From the NCBI GenBank assembly GCA_964490845.1, contig CAZBED010000007.1, positions 76,039 to 140,038 of the forward strand: DNA of 64,000 bases, written 5' to 3'. Shown piece by piece: positions 38,804 through 48,131 of this stretch; within the stretch, counting starts at the first letter, position 1; each line of letters begins with the position of its first letter. Source of the DNA: JADJSS01 sp964490845 (GTDB taxonomy: Bacteria > Bacteroidota > Bacteroidia > Chitinophagales > JADIYW01). Below the pieces are notes generated by a model that worked only from the letters and a program-made list of their open reading frames with translations, made no database searches and had not been told where the DNA came from. A program made the translations under genes and the position numbers.

Positions 38804-38922
38804 TAAAAAAAGGCCGTCCGGGGACAACCTTTAACATAGAAACATAAAACCCCGTTAAGGATATATATTGAACGGTTTTTGGTATCCGTAAATTGCAATA
38901 AATATCTTAAAATCAGTTAAGG

Positions 38923-38956
38923 ACTGAGTATTCGGGCGGTTTCACTGAGTATTCGG
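38923..38956. repeat. 13-bp direct repeat with 21-bp period
   Basis: ACTGAGTATTCGG occurs at 38923-38935 and again at 38944-38956, so the two copies are two helical turns apart. They lie between convergent genes, 7 bp beyond the 3' end of the LytTR regulator gene. LytTR proteins bind direct repeats of about this spacing, but here the site is downstream of both genes, so a regulatory role is doubtful. Confidence 0.4.
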
Positions 38957-38962
38957 CGGAAA

Positions 38963-39730
38963 TCAGGAATTATAAGCGATCTTTTCAAAAAAATCTTTCT
39001 TTTTCCTTCGGGAAATCTCCACTTTTGAACCATCCGTCATTCGTGCAAAGTAATTTCCGTTATCGTTATCGATAGTTTTGATTTTTGTAAGATTGATAAC
39101 AAAAGAACGGTGAATGCGCATAAAATTTAATGAATCCAGCATTTCCTCAAAGACGGATAATGTTTTGGATGCTATAATTTTTTTATTGTTTTCCAGGTAT
39201 ATAATGGTATAATTGCTTTCCGACTCAAGTTTAATGATATCCCCTACTTTGACAAAAATGGCACCTTCGTTGGTGTTAATCATGATTTTATTTTCCTGCA
39301 GATTCTGCTGTTTCAGTTTGTCGACATAGGTGGTCAGTTCTTCCACTTTCAGCAAGATAGAATAGACTTCGAGTCGTTTATGCACTTTTTGCAATGCCAG
39401 ATTAAACTCGTCCAGCTTTACCGGTTTTACTATATAATCGGCGGCATTTTTCTTAATGGCATCAATGGCATATTTGTCGTGAGACGTGATAAAAATCGTT
39501 TCAAAATTTCCGAATTCCTCGTAATGGTTCAGCAAGTCCATACCTTTTCCATCAGGCAGTTCCACATCCAGAAGAACGAGTTGCGGATTGTATTTTTCAA
39601 TCGCCAGTTTTGCCTGTCGGATGGTGGCACATGTCTCCAGTAAGTTCACTTTAATAGTTGCTTTCGGGAGCATATCCAGCAGCATATCTCTAAATATCGG
39701 ATCGTCTTCAACAATGATAGCGGAAATCAT
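38963..39730 (-). CDS. LytTR-family response regulator
   Basis: 255 residues. The receiver domain (1-122) has the acidic pair E8-D9-D10, phosphoacceptor D55 in V-L-L-D-V-E-L-P and the conserved Lys in I-V-K-P-V. A linker helix joins it to a LytTR DNA-binding domain (about 150-250), with I-K-L-E-S-E-S-N-Y-T-I-I and F-M-R-I-H-R-S-F-V-I-N-L. It should regulate transcription when phosphorylated. It is divergent from the TPR hybrid histidine kinase gene (63 bp between starts), the natural candidate for its kinase. Confidence 0.92.
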   Translation of the reverse strand: MISAIIVEDDPIFRDMLLDMLPKATIKVNLLETCATIRQAKLAIEKYNPQLVLLDVELPDGKGMDLLNHYEEFGNFETIFITSHDKYAIDAIKKNAADYIVKPVKLDEFNLALQKVHKRLEVYSILLKVEELTTYVDKLKQQNLQENKIMINTNEGAIFVKVGDIIKLESESNYTIIYLENNKKIIASKTLSVFEEMLDSLNFMRIHRSFVINLTKIKTIDNDNGNYFARMTDGSKVEISRRKKKDFFEKIAYNS

Positions 39731-39793
39731 AAATAAGATTATTTAGTGCCTGTTTTATAAAAATAATGATTATTTTTCAATTATCAAAATGCC

Positions 39794-41980
39794 ATGGAAT
39801 ATATTTCCAATATAGAACAAGCTGAAAAATTTATTTATAACTATAACTGGTTTGAGCGAAAATCCAATGACCAGGAACAGGAATACAGACTGCTAAAAAA
39901 CTGTGAAGAGCTGGCAGACAGCAATAAAAATAAAAAGTTACTCTGCAAGACGCGTGCATTTCTGACCAGCTATTATGCTCAAAACAATAATCTGCAGGAT
40001 GCATTAGATGTAGGCATCAAAAATTATTTACTAGCAAAAGCAGAACATTTTCAGGATGAACTCTTGTTGATGTATTCTTTCCTGATTAATACATATCAGC
40101 TACTCGGTGACTATGCACAAGCAGAAGAGTATTTGATTCAATGTAAAGACTATGTATTACAGCTAAACGATGACAGACGAAAATGCTCGACATATATAGT
40201 ATCTGCGAATCAATATTACTATATTAAAAATTTTGAAGAATGTTACAAAGAATTTGAAACTGCCTTAAAATACGGGTTTAAAATAAACGATGCCTACATA
40301 CTGGCGAACCTTTATAATAACTATGGCATGTGTCTTATTGAAAAGGATTTAATATACGCAGAAACCATATTAAACAAAGGGCTTGAAATTATAAAAGGAG
40401 AAGGAGAAAATAAAAACATTGGTATACTGCTGGGATATTGTCTCTGTAACCTGGCATTGTTGTATCAGAAGAAAGGTCAATATGCAAAATGCATAGACTT
40501 CGTTGCGGAGTCCATTAAGATATTCCGCAAAAATAAAAACCAGATAGAGCTGCTGGAAGCGAAGATAATCTATGCCAATGCTTTGCTGAACATTAAAGAT
40601 TACGCTAAATGCAAAAAGATACTTAAGGAAATTGAGGGGGATGCCATCGCTTCTTCTGCCAATGAGATACTGCTCAGATGCTACAAACTATATTACGAGG
40701 TATATCAGCAAAAGAACCGGTATAAAGAAGCTTTCCAGTTACTGTTAAAATATCACGAACTGAATGAACGGATTTTTAATGAGGAATCGAATCAAAAGAT
40801 CAGAAATCTGCAAATCAGTCATGAAGTAAAAGTCATCAATACAGAAAGAGAAAATGCTGAAAGGATGGCGCGTCTGAAACATGACTTTCTCGCAAACATG
40901 AGTCATGAAATAAGAACTCCTGTAAACAGTATCATTGGAATTACCTACCTTATGGAGCAATCCCGACTTGACAGCAACCAGAAACAATTCCTTAAACGAT
41001 TAAACAGCAATGCCCAAATTCTATTATCAATCATCAACGACGTTCTGGATATATCCAAAATTGAAGCAGGAAAATTTGATTTGATTTTTGCACCATTCAA
41101 CATAATACAAACTATTTCGGAAGTACATGCCCAATTAGAACACAAAGCATTGGACAAAAATCTACAATTTCTTATAGTCAACAAAACCTCATTTAACTAT
41201 GAAACACTGATAGTCGGAGATGCTAACCGATTAAAGCAAGTACTCATTAACCTGGTTAGCAATGCGCTGAAATTTACAGAATCCGGAAAAGTCGAAATCG
41301 AACTCAACAAAGAGGGAAGCAACCTATTAATCATCATCAGGGATACCGGCATCGGTATTTCGCCTGAAAAGAAAGCAACCTTATTTGAACGCTATACACA
41401 GGCTGACAAAGAGACATCCATTCAATTCGGCGGCACCGGCCTCGGACTGGCTATCTCCAAAAAATTAATTGAACTAATGAACGGTGAAATAGCACTAAAC
41501 AGCGAACCGGGAATCGGTTCAGAATTCATTGTAAGTTTACCTTTAAAAATTTCTGATAAGTCTGTAAAAAAAGAAAACAGAAAAAAACACCAACCGGTAA
41601 ATCAGTTGAACAAACTACATATCCTGATTGCCGATGACAATGCTGAAAGCAGAACCACCACCAGGCAATTATTACAACACTTCCATCCTGAAATCATCAT
41701 CACGGAAGCTGAAAACGGAAAAAAAGCGCTGGAAACAGCAAAGCATCTACAGCCTCAAATCATATTGATGGATTTAGATATGCCTGAAATGAATGGCATA
41801 GAAGCAACTACAGCTATTCGGAAAGATGATATCTTGAAAAATATACGAATCATCGCCACTACTGCAGGTTTATTATCCATTAGCAAAGAAGAATTACTCG
41901 GATATGGTTTCAACGATTTACTGTTCAAACCTTATAATCCGGAAACTCTTTTAAAAGTACTGCTGCAGCAGGTACAATAA
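39794..41980 (+). CDS. TPR hybrid histidine kinase with C-terminal receiver
   Basis: 728 residues. Residues 1-340 are TPR-like helices with no signal peptide or membrane segment, so the kinase is cytosolic. A short coiled coil leads to a HisKA domain with the phospho-His H371 in N-M-S-H-E-I-R-T-P. The HATPase domain shows the N box (N-L-V-S-N-A-L-K-F), D-T-G-I-G-I and G-G-T-G-L-G-L. A receiver (about 605-725) has phosphoacceptor D660 in L-M-D-L-D-M-P-E-M-N-G and K-P-Y near its end. A phosphorelay to the divergent LytTR regulator is likely but would need a phosphotransfer step from the fused receiver. Confidence 0.93.
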   Translation: MEYISNIEQAEKFIYNYNWFERKSNDQEQEYRLLKNCEELADSNKNKKLLCKTRAFLTSYYAQNNNLQDALDVGIKNYLLAKAEHFQDELLLMYSFLINTYQLLGDYAQAEEYLIQCKDYVLQLNDDRRKCSTYIVSANQYYYIKNFEECYKEFETALKYGFKINDAYILANLYNNYGMCLIEKDLIYAETILNKGLEIIKGEGENKNIGILLGYCLCNLALLYQKKGQYAKCIDFVAESIKIFRKNKNQIELLEAKIIYANALLNIKDYAKCKKILKEIEGDAIASSANEILLRCYKLYYEVYQQKNRYKEAFQLLLKYHELNERIFNEESNQKIRNLQISHEVKVINTERENAERMARLKHDFLANMSHEIRTPVNSIIGITYLMEQSRLDSNQKQFLKRLNSNAQILLSIINDVLDISKIEAGKFDLIFAPFNIIQTISEVHAQLEHKALDKNLQFLIVNKTSFNYETLIVGDANRLKQVLINLVSNALKFTESGKVEIELNKEGSNLLIIIRDTGIGISPEKKATLFERYTQADKETSIQFGGTGLGLAISKKLIELMNGEIALNSEPGIGSEFIVSLPLKISDKSVKKENRKKHQPVNQLNKLHILIADDNAESRTTTRQLLQHFHPEIIITEAENGKKALETAKHLQPQIILMDLDMPEMNGIEATTAIRKDDILKNIRIIATTAGLLSISKEELLGYGFNDLLFKPYNPETLLKVLLQQVQ

Positions 41981-42015
41981 AATAAACAGGCTGTCCAAAG
42001 ACAGCCTGTTTATTT
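41980..42015. terminator. Bidirectional terminator
   Basis: A 16-bp stem (41980-41995 with 42000-42015) and 4-base loop with A and T rich flanks, starting at the last base of the kinase stop codon. It separates the kinase gene (+) from the convergent small exported protein gene (-). Confidence 0.9.
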
Positions 42016-42037
42016 TATTCAGATATATGGATATCTA

Positions 42038-42658
42038 TTATCCGGGACCCGGTGCCGGACCAATAGGATTGATTGGTGGATTTTGAAGGGGTTTAATGTC
42101 GCCATCACGACTTGTTACAGCAGATTTATCTTTTTTACGAACCGGTATAAACTGATAAAATAAATTTGATTCCGCATCTTTTAATGTTTTACCTGTATAT
42201 TGTTTTTCATGCGATGTTTTAAATATTTCCGTACTATCTCCATTCTTTTTATCAATCTGTATTATGATAAAAGTGGACTGGTACTGCTTATTATCATCAA
42301 TCTCATAATCTCCATCATTTTTAGGTCTTTCCGAATTGAGACCACCACCTTTTTTTCGGAAACTTTGAAATACCGCAGAATATCGTCTGTTTCCTTCTAC
42401 ATATATAGGTAAAACTTCTACCGGACCATTGTCTATTTTATATACATACTTATAATTAGTTATATCAAGATTTGTGTCTTGAAATGCAAAAACATTGAGT
42501 ATGCGTATTCTGGATTGTGGTCCATCTTTAAAACCATCAGATGCTAACCCATTAACTTTTCCCTCATCTTTACAACAACTCTTTCCGGAATGTTTCCCCC
42601 AGAAGAAAGCCCCGGCCAATGCGGCGATGGCCGCGATAATTAAAATAATCTTTTTCAT
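42038..42658 (-). CDS. Small membrane-anchored or exported protein of unknown function
   Basis: 206 residues. An N-terminal hydrophobic stretch (residues 4-21, I-I-L-I-I-A-A-I-A-A-L-A-G) serves as signal or anchor and is followed by a G-K-S-C-C-K segment and a soluble region of mixed charge. The C terminus is Pro/Gly-rich (N-P-I-G-P-A-P-G-P-G). No family is recognised. It ends at a strong bidirectional terminator and probably stands alone. Confidence 0.7.
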   Translation of the reverse strand: MKKIILIIAAIAALAGAFFWGKHSGKSCCKDEGKVNGLASDGFKDGPQSRIRILNVFAFQDTNLDITNYKYVYKIDNGPVEVLPIYVEGNRRYSAVFQSFRKKGGGLNSERPKNDGDYEIDDNKQYQSTFIIIQIDKKNGDSTEIFKTSHEKQYTGKTLKDAESNLFYQFIPVRKKDKSAVTSRDGDIKPLQNPPINPIGPAPGPG

Positions 42659-42752
42659 AATTTTATTTTTTAGTTTAAGTGAATATATACAAAACTATTT
42701 AAATAATCAATAGCATATCCGGATAAACTTCAAAAATCCATTTTCTAATTAT

Positions 42753-42929
42753 TCATTGCTTATAAAAAATGGTAGTATCCGGTCTAATGGATTCTGTGTT
42801 AATGATAGAAGTGTATGACACTTTCCTACCAGTTTCCGTTTTTCTGCACACAGACTGATATACAAAGACGATAATCAATAGTATATCTATCAGCAGATAA
42901 ACCATACCGGTTCTCATAATTTGGCTCAT
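42753..42929 (-). CDS. Possible 58-residue single-helix membrane protein
   Basis: From the ATG at 42929 the frame encodes one hydrophobic segment (about residues 9-27, G-M-V-Y-L-L-I-D-I-L-L-I-I-V-F-V) and a polar tail. An in-frame ATG at 42947 would add six residues. Just upstream, the minus strand reads TAAATTTG (42952-42945), a perfect TAnnTTTG -7 box, although no -33 box is seen. The size and the lack of homologous features make this only a candidate gene. Confidence 0.4.
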   Translation of the reverse strand: MSQIMRTGMVYLLIDILLIIVFVYQSVCRKTETGRKVSYTSIINTESIRPDTTIFYKQ

Positions 42930-43017
42930 AGTAAATAGTTTGTACAAATTTACAGATACAAATCCTCTATGAGCTTGTTAATACGTGAACGGTAATGTAA
43001 CTGAGCAAGCGGAACAA

Positions 43018-44034
43018 TTATCTGAAATTCTGCACTACTTCAATAAAGTATTTGGCTTTTTCAAAATCCACATCCGGATAGACACCATGCCCCAGATTGC
43101 AGATGTAATGTTGTTTTCCAAAGGCGCGCAGCATTTTTTCCGCTTCCTTTTTTATTGTTTCTTTATCAGCATACAGCACACATGGATCCAGATTTCCCTG
43201 AAGTATTTTATTCGGTGCTTCCCTTCTGGCCTTATCAGGTTCTATCGTCCAGTCCAGCCCGATGACAGAACAGTTCGTTTGAGCGAATTCCGATAAAATA
43301 TAATGCGCATCTTTTGCGAATAATATGACGGGCACTTCAGTAATGGAAGCGGCAATCTTTTGCATATAGGGTAACGCAAACTCCACATACTGTGCCTTGC
43401 TGAGCACACCCGCCCAGCTGTCAAATACCTGCACAATATCCGCGCCGCTGCTGATTTGTGCTTTGAGGTAGACAATCGTCGCATCCGTTATTTTTTCGAG
43501 CAACCTGTGTGACAACTGAGGTTGTGAATACAGCATCTTTTTTGCCTGCGAAAACGTCTTGCTCCCTTTTCCTTCTATCATATAAGAAAAAATCGTCCAG
43601 GGAGCGCCGGCAAAACCGATTAATGGAACACGGTTATTTAAAGCCTGTTTTGTCAGCTGAATGGAATCAAAAACATACTGCAGGTTCGGCACCACATCCG
43701 CGGTCAACGCAAGCACATCCTGTGCTGATTGTATCGTTTTCGGAAAAAACGGGCCTTTACTTTCTACCATTTCATAATTCAACCCCATTGCTTCCGGAAT
43801 GACCAGAATATCGGAAAAAATGATGGCGGCATCCACCCCTAAGATATCAACCGGTTGTATTGTTACTTCGCAAATCAATTCGGGGTTTTTCACTAACTCT
43901 TTAAATCCGTTCACACTGCTTCTTACTGCTCTGTATTCGGGCAATATCCTGCCCGCCTGTCGCATCAGCCATACCGGAATACGTTCTACCTGTTCGCCTC
44001 TGGCTGCCTTTAAAAGTATATCATTTGTTAACAT
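43018..44034 (-). CDS. hemE: Uroporphyrinogen decarboxylase
   Basis: 338 residues from the ATG at 44034; a TTG at 44043 is less likely. The N-terminal signature P-V-W-L-M-R-Q-A-G-R and the segment G-F-A-G-A-P-W-T near residue 135 are the two UroD signatures. It decarboxylates uroporphyrinogen III to coproporphyrinogen III in heme synthesis, which fits the many heme proteins encoded in this window. Length is normal. The other heme genes are not adjacent. ftsE is divergent from it. Confidence 0.96.
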   Translation of the reverse strand: MLTNDILLKAARGEQVERIPVWLMRQAGRILPEYRAVRSSVNGFKELVKNPELICEVTIQPVDILGVDAAIIFSDILVIPEAMGLNYEMVESKGPFFPKTIQSAQDVLALTADVVPNLQYVFDSIQLTKQALNNRVPLIGFAGAPWTIFSYMIEGKGSKTFSQAKKMLYSQPQLSHRLLEKITDATIVYLKAQISSGADIVQVFDSWAGVLSKAQYVEFALPYMQKIAASITEVPVILFAKDAHYILSEFAQTNCSVIGLDWTIEPDKARREAPNKILQGNLDPCVLYADKETIKKEAEKMLRAFGKQHYICNLGHGVYPDVDFEKAKYFIEVVQNFR

Positions 44035-44132
44035 AATGGGCAAAAATACGGAATTATTCGATTTTATTTTTGTTGTAGATTTGTTGAATGGAAGTTAGTT
44101 ATATCTATAACCATTAACCTGTAAATGAGATC

Positions 44133-44864
44133 ATGGCAGAAGCTATCGAAATAAATAATCCGAGTGTATCGAAAATAATGCCGCGCGTGGTAGATATCAA
44201 GAATGCTAAAATTATGCATCGCGACCACCTGGTATTGGACAATGTAAACTTTGAAGTACGCAAAGGTGATTTTGTTTACCTCATCGGAAGGACCGGCAGC
44301 GGAAAAAGCAGCCTGCTCAAAACATTATACGGTGATTTGGAATTTACCATCGGTGACGGAGATGTTTGCGGATATAACCTTAAAACGCTGAAACGTTCGG
44401 ATGTTCCCAACCTGCGCCGTCGCCTGGGCATCGTATTTCAGGATTTTCAGTTACTGACCGACAGAACGGTTTTTGCCAATCTCGAGTTTATGCTGAAGGC
44501 CATTGGCTGGGAAGATAAGAACAAGATTAAAAACACCATTGAAGAATCACTGGCAATGGTAAAACTCAGTGATAAAATCAATAAATACCCCAACCAGCTT
44601 TCCGGCGGCGAACAACAACGTGTTTCCATTGCCAGAGCGCTCTTAAATGACCCGGAGCTGATATTAGCGGATGAACCTACCGGCAATTTGGACCCGGAAA
44701 CCACTGATGAAATCATGAATCTGTTTTATACGATTTTCAAGGAAACGCATACCCCCATGATATTTGCCACACACAACTATCAGTTGATTGAAAAATTCCC
44801 GGGCATTATATATATGTGCGCCTATCAGTCCATCAGCAGGGATGACTCACATTTTACACGATAA
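44133..44864 (+). CDS. ftsE: Cell-division ABC ATPase FtsE
   Basis: 243 residues. Walker A is G-R-T-G-S-G-K-S (residues 52-59), the signature is L-S-G-G-E-Q-Q-R-V, Walker B is L-I-L-A-D-E-P-T-G-N-L-D and the switch His is in A-T-H-N-Y. The Q-D-F-Q-L-L region matches FtsE rather than LolD. FtsE with FtsX controls peptidoglycan hydrolysis at the septum. FtsX is not next to it here; I recall that ftsE and ftsX are often unlinked in Bacteroidota. About 16 extra residues precede the ABC core. Confidence 0.88.
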   Translation: MAEAIEINNPSVSKIMPRVVDIKNAKIMHRDHLVLDNVNFEVRKGDFVYLIGRTGSGKSSLLKTLYGDLEFTIGDGDVCGYNLKTLKRSDVPNLRRRLGIVFQDFQLLTDRTVFANLEFMLKAIGWEDKNKIKNTIEESLAMVKLSDKINKYPNQLSGGEQQRVSIARALLNDPELILADEPTGNLDPETTDEIMNLFYTIFKETHTPMIFATHNYQLIEKFPGIIYMCAYQSISRDDSHFTR

Positions 44865-44929
44865 CCCATTTCTCTTTTTACGGGAACTATTTTACGTCTG
44901 ACACAGTTTATGGGTTAAATAAATTTATC

Positions 44930-45265
44930 ATGGTTAATGAGAAGTTAGTGACTACTTCCAACGCGTTGGAAGGCTATAAAATCACACAGCACTTAGGTAT
45001 TATTCGCGGCATTACAGTTCGAAGCAGAAGCATTATAGGCAATTTCGCCGGCGGGCTGATTTCCATCTTCGGCGGACGGAATTCGATTTATGTCAGTTTA
45101 TGCGAGCAAACCCGTGAAGAAGCTTATCAGCTTTTACTGAAACACGCCAATGAAAAAGGCGCCAATGCAGTTATCAACGTCCGGTATGATGCAAATGAAG
45201 TCATCAGCGGAATAACGGAAGTGCTGGCCTACGGCACGGCCGTGGTCGTGGAAAAAGAAGTCTAA
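44930..45265 (+). CDS. YbjQ/UPF0145 family protein
   Basis: 111 residues with the family pattern: a T-T-S-N-A-L-E-G-Y start, G-I-I-R-G-I-T-V-R-S near residue 23, E-Q-T-R-E-E-A-Y near 61 and G-A-N-A-V-I-N-V-R-Y-D near 79. These proteins form pentameric rings and are annotated as putative heavy-metal-binding; the role is unknown. It is 65 bp after ftsE and followed by a strong terminator. Confidence 0.92.
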   Translation: MVNEKLVTTSNALEGYKITQHLGIIRGITVRSRSIIGNFAGGLISIFGGRNSIYVSLCEQTREEAYQLLLKHANEKGANAVINVRYDANEVISGITEVLAYGTAVVVEKEV

Positions 45266-45281
45266 TTTTGTGGTAGATATA

Positions 45282-45320
45282 AAAAAGGGAAGGCATCGCT
45301 ACGCGATGCCTTCCCTTTTT
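45282..45320. terminator. Bidirectional terminator
   Basis: A perfect 18-bp stem (45282-45299 with 45303-45320) with a 3-base loop, A run on the left and T run on the right. It lies between the convergent YbjQ-type gene (+) and START-like gene (-). Confidence 0.95.
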
Positions 45321-45342
45321 ATCGTATTTCATACTTTAATAC

Positions 45343-45735
45343 TTAGCCGTTACCCAATGCTTTGGCCAGGTCGTTCAACTGGCTTTTCCAAAGCTCCTTA
45401 GAACTGTCTAATTCATCTTTATAAGCGTAATCGGTTACGGTAAGTATCGTTTCCTTTGTAATATCCGTTACACGTATGCGGTATTCAAAATAGGCCTTAT
45501 CATCTTCTTCATCCTCCCAGCGCAATTTGATAAATTCATCTTCTTCATAAGCGAGTACCTCCGCCACCTGTTCTTCGCCATTCCATTCAAACGTAAAAAC
45601 TTCGCCATTCGGATCCAGATCCACATAATCAGCAAACCATTGCACCAAACCGGAAGGTGTGGTAAGGAAAGAATATAAAATTGCGGGAGAGGATTTAAAT
45701 GTTCTTTCTACCGTAAATGGAATTTTTTTAGCCAT
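45343..45735 (-). CDS. START-like/AHSA1-fold protein
   Basis: 130 residues beginning F-T-V-E-R-T-F-K-S-S-P-A-I-L-Y-S-F-L-T-T-P-S-G-L-V-Q-W-F. This is typical of the helix-grip START/SRPBCC fold, in the short group common in Bacteroidota. The acidic centre (D-E-E-D-D-K) and the final amphipathic helix complete the fold. It would bind a small hydrophobic ligand; function unknown. It is monocistronic, with a terminator at its 3' end. Confidence 0.85.
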   Translation of the reverse strand: MAKKIPFTVERTFKSSPAILYSFLTTPSGLVQWFADYVDLDPNGEVFTFEWNGEEQVAEVLAYEEDEFIKLRWEDEEDDKAYFEYRIRVTDITKETILTVTDYAYKDELDSSKELWKSQLNDLAKALGNG

Positions 45736-45835
45736 GTGTGTTTAATGTTTCCACAAATTAAACAAAAAAATGGTTTAACCAAATATAGCTGGTATTTTTT
45801 TTAAAACTATATATGGACTATTGAAAATAAAGGCA

Positions 45836-47119
45836 TTAGATAATTTCTCCCACTACAAAAAAACTTCCCAATATCAGTATAAGGTCATCATCTGCAGCTT
45901 TGGATTTGGCTACTCCAAGCGCATCTTTCGGATGCGGAAATATATCTCCGTTCAGTGAATAAAGTTTTGCCGACTGATACAAATCCTCCACCGGCAGCTT
46001 CCGCGGCAACGGTGGTTCTGTAAAATAATAAACCGCTTCTTTCGGGAGCAGCGCCAGTATCTTATGAATGTCTTTATCTTTTACGGCCCCGAAAACGATG
46101 TGCAATTGTTCATATTTCTCTGCCCTCAGCTGTTCCAGTATCTTACGGACTCCATCTTCGTTGTGACCCACATCCGCTACTATTTTAGGGTGCTGTTCCA
46201 TTATCTGCCACCGGCCCATTAACCGTGTATTTTCTTTGACTTTAGAAAACCCTATTTGCAAAGCCTTTTCCGATATTACCAGCAACTTGTATTTATTCAG
46301 CAGATGAATTGCGAGCAATACAGTCTTTATATTTTCCTCCTGATAAGCTGCATGCAAATCGCAGCAAACATTGTAATGTACCTCTTCAATAGAGGCATCC
46401 ACTAATAAAAAATTCGGAGTGCTGATAACTTTGGCATGCTTTACCCAATCCTGGGAAAAGAAAACGGAGGTGTATAAACCGGTGGCTTTTTTTACAAATA
46501 CTTCGTCCGTTTCCGGATGTTTTCTGCCCACCACCACCGGTATCGTAGGTTTGATGATACCCGCTTTTTCTTCCGCAATCTCTTTCAGTGAATTGCCCAG
46601 CAAATGCTGATGGTCGAAACTGATATTGGTGATAACAGATAAAACAGGCGTAATAATATTGGTAGAATCCAGCCGTCCTCCCAATCCTGTTTCAATAATT
46701 GCTATATCGACCTTTTCGCCGGCAAAATAGTCAAATGCCATCGCTACCGTTATTTCAAAAAAGGATGGACACAGTTCCTCTATTTTGGGCTTTATCTTCT
46801 CCGTAAAACGGATGACAAACTTTTCACTGCAGGGCTTTCCGTTAATTTTTATGCGTTCCCGAAAATCTTTCAAATGCGGTGATGTATACAACCCCGTTTT
46901 ATATCCTGCTTCCTGTAAAACGGAAGCCAGTATATGCGCCACAGAACCTTTGCCATTGGTACCTGCGACATGAATCGTTTTAATTTTTTGGTGAGGATTA
47001 TCCAGAAAAGAGCATAAGGCCAGCGTATTCGTCAAATCTTTTTTGATAGCGGCATCTCCGATTCGGGAAAACATCGGCAGTGTTTCAAATAAATAATCGA
47101 GTGTTTCCGCATAGGTCAT
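45836..47119 (-). CDS. folC: Bifunctional dihydrofolate/folylpolyglutamate synthase
   Basis: 427 residues. The Mur-ligase-type P-loop is V-A-G-T-N-G-K-G-S-V-A-H near residue 52, followed by Y-T-S-P-H-L and I-E-T-G-L-G-G-R-L-D-S-T-N. The C-terminal domain has the conserved V-G-H-N-E-D-G segment and ends with I-L-G-S-F-F-V-V-G-E. It adds glutamate to dihydropteroate and folates. It is 64 bp downstream of the TonB-like gene, an order I recall from other Bacteroidota, and the two could be co-transcribed. Confidence 0.94.
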   Translation of the reverse strand: MTYAETLDYLFETLPMFSRIGDAAIKKDLTNTLALCSFLDNPHQKIKTIHVAGTNGKGSVAHILASVLQEAGYKTGLYTSPHLKDFRERIKINGKPCSEKFVIRFTEKIKPKIEELCPSFFEITVAMAFDYFAGEKVDIAIIETGLGGRLDSTNIITPVLSVITNISFDHQHLLGNSLKEIAEEKAGIIKPTIPVVVGRKHPETDEVFVKKATGLYTSVFFSQDWVKHAKVISTPNFLLVDASIEEVHYNVCCDLHAAYQEENIKTVLLAIHLLNKYKLLVISEKALQIGFSKVKENTRLMGRWQIMEQHPKIVADVGHNEDGVRKILEQLRAEKYEQLHIVFGAVKDKDIHKILALLPKEAVYYFTEPPLPRKLPVEDLYQSAKLYSLNGDIFPHPKDALGVAKSKAADDDLILILGSFFVVGEII

Positions 47120-47183
47120 GCCTTATCAAAAATTGTAAGCGACAAATTTCAGCAATTAAATGGAAATATGGTAACGTTAATAT

Positions 47184-48131
47184 TTACTGTACGCTGAACT
47201 TAAAGGAAATCGTACCAAACTGTTCATCTTCCGCGCCTAAGTCTGCGCTGAATTTCGCTTTCATGGCGCCCTGTTCCGCTAACTGAATCAGGTAGGCGTC
47301 AGTGGTGGTACTTCCTTTTTGCTGATATTTGGCATAAACGACATTCCCCCCCTTATCCACCTTGATGGCCACCACTACCTTTCCTGTCTTCTGGGAGTTG
47401 TCAAATACCAGTGGTTTCTGTCTCCAGGTTCTTCCTTTTAAGTCATAACTCATGCCGTCGCCACTGCCGGGGCCATTTCCGCTGGTACCTGTTCCCGTTC
47501 CGTTTTTATCACCGCCGGGCGTACCCCATTGTGCTCCCTGGTTGCCGCCGGGTTTAGTATTCCCTTCCCCATCGCCGGTTCCGTTACCGCTGGCATTTCC
47601 GGTGCCATTGCCTTTTCCGTTTTTACCTTTTGTAAATACCCCCGCCATCTGGTCTTTGATTTTCTTTTCCTCGGCTTCGCGCGCCAGGCGTTCTGCTTCG
47701 GCTTTTTTCACCAGTTCCGCAATACGCTGCTGCTCTTTCAACGCCTGTTCCTGACGGATTTTTTCTTCTTTCTGCATTTTCGCAATGGCTACAGCCTGAG
47801 GGTCTTCCGAAACGACGGTATTATTGGCAGGCGCTTTCACCGGTGTAGAAACTGCCTTCACCGGTGTCGGGGTGGGCGGTGTTGGCTGAGGATTAGTAGA
47901 TGCTTCAGCAGGAGATGAATTCTGACCGCCGGCTTCCTGCTCATTATCGGTACCCAGGCCATCTTCATTGTCTCCGAAATCAATCATCACACCGGATATA
48001 GCATCCTCAATCACCGGATGGGAAAGCTTAATAAATAAAAGTGTGCCCAGCAATAAAGACAGTATGGCAATCGTAATCAATAAAGATTGCTGATCGGATT
48101 GACGTTGTTGTATTTGGACCGCCTGTGTCAT
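47184..48131 (-). CDS. TonB-like energy transducer
   Basis: 315 residues from the ATG at 48131; an ATG at 48155 adds eight residues. One hydrophobic helix near the N terminus (about residues 19-37) is followed by a Pro/Thr-rich stretch (about 80-110), an Arg/Lys/Glu/Ala-rich coiled coil (about 120-165), a Gly/Asn/Thr-rich low-complexity linker (about 170-230) and a TonB-C-like domain (about 240-315, with V-V-V-A-I-K-V-D-K-G-G-N-V). It should span the periplasm and energise outer-membrane transport. exbB and exbD genes are not adjacent. Confidence 0.8.
   Translation of the reverse strand: MTQAVQIQQRQSDQQSLLITIAILSLLLGTLLFIKLSHPVIEDAISGVMIDFGDNEDGLGTDNEQEAGGQNSSPAEASTNPQPTPPTPTPVKAVSTPVKAPANNTVVSEDPQAVAIAKMQKEEKIRQEQALKEQQRIAELVKKAEAERLAREAEEKKIKDQMAGVFTKGKNGKGNGTGNASGNGTGDGEGNTKPGGNQGAQWGTPGGDKNGTGTGTSGNGPGSGDGMSYDLKGRTWRQKPLVFDNSQKTGKVVVAIKVDKGGNVVYAKYQQKGSTTTDAYLIQLAEQGAMKAKFSADLGAEDEQFGTISFKFSVQ

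Noticed and set aside
38810..38833. Imperfect hairpin after the methyltransferase gene as a terminator
   Set aside because: The stem is broken by two mismatched pairs and no T run follows, so it is too weak to call.
44041..44048. Perfect TAnnTTTG box on the minus strand directly before hemE
   Set aside because: It would put the transcription start almost on the start codon and there is no -33 box, so I do not call it a promoter.
44862..44917. Inverted repeat TAACCCAT/ATGGGTTA between ftsE and the YbjQ-type gene
   Set aside because: Eight bases with a 40-base gap can occur by chance, and there is no T run or promoter box at a useful distance.
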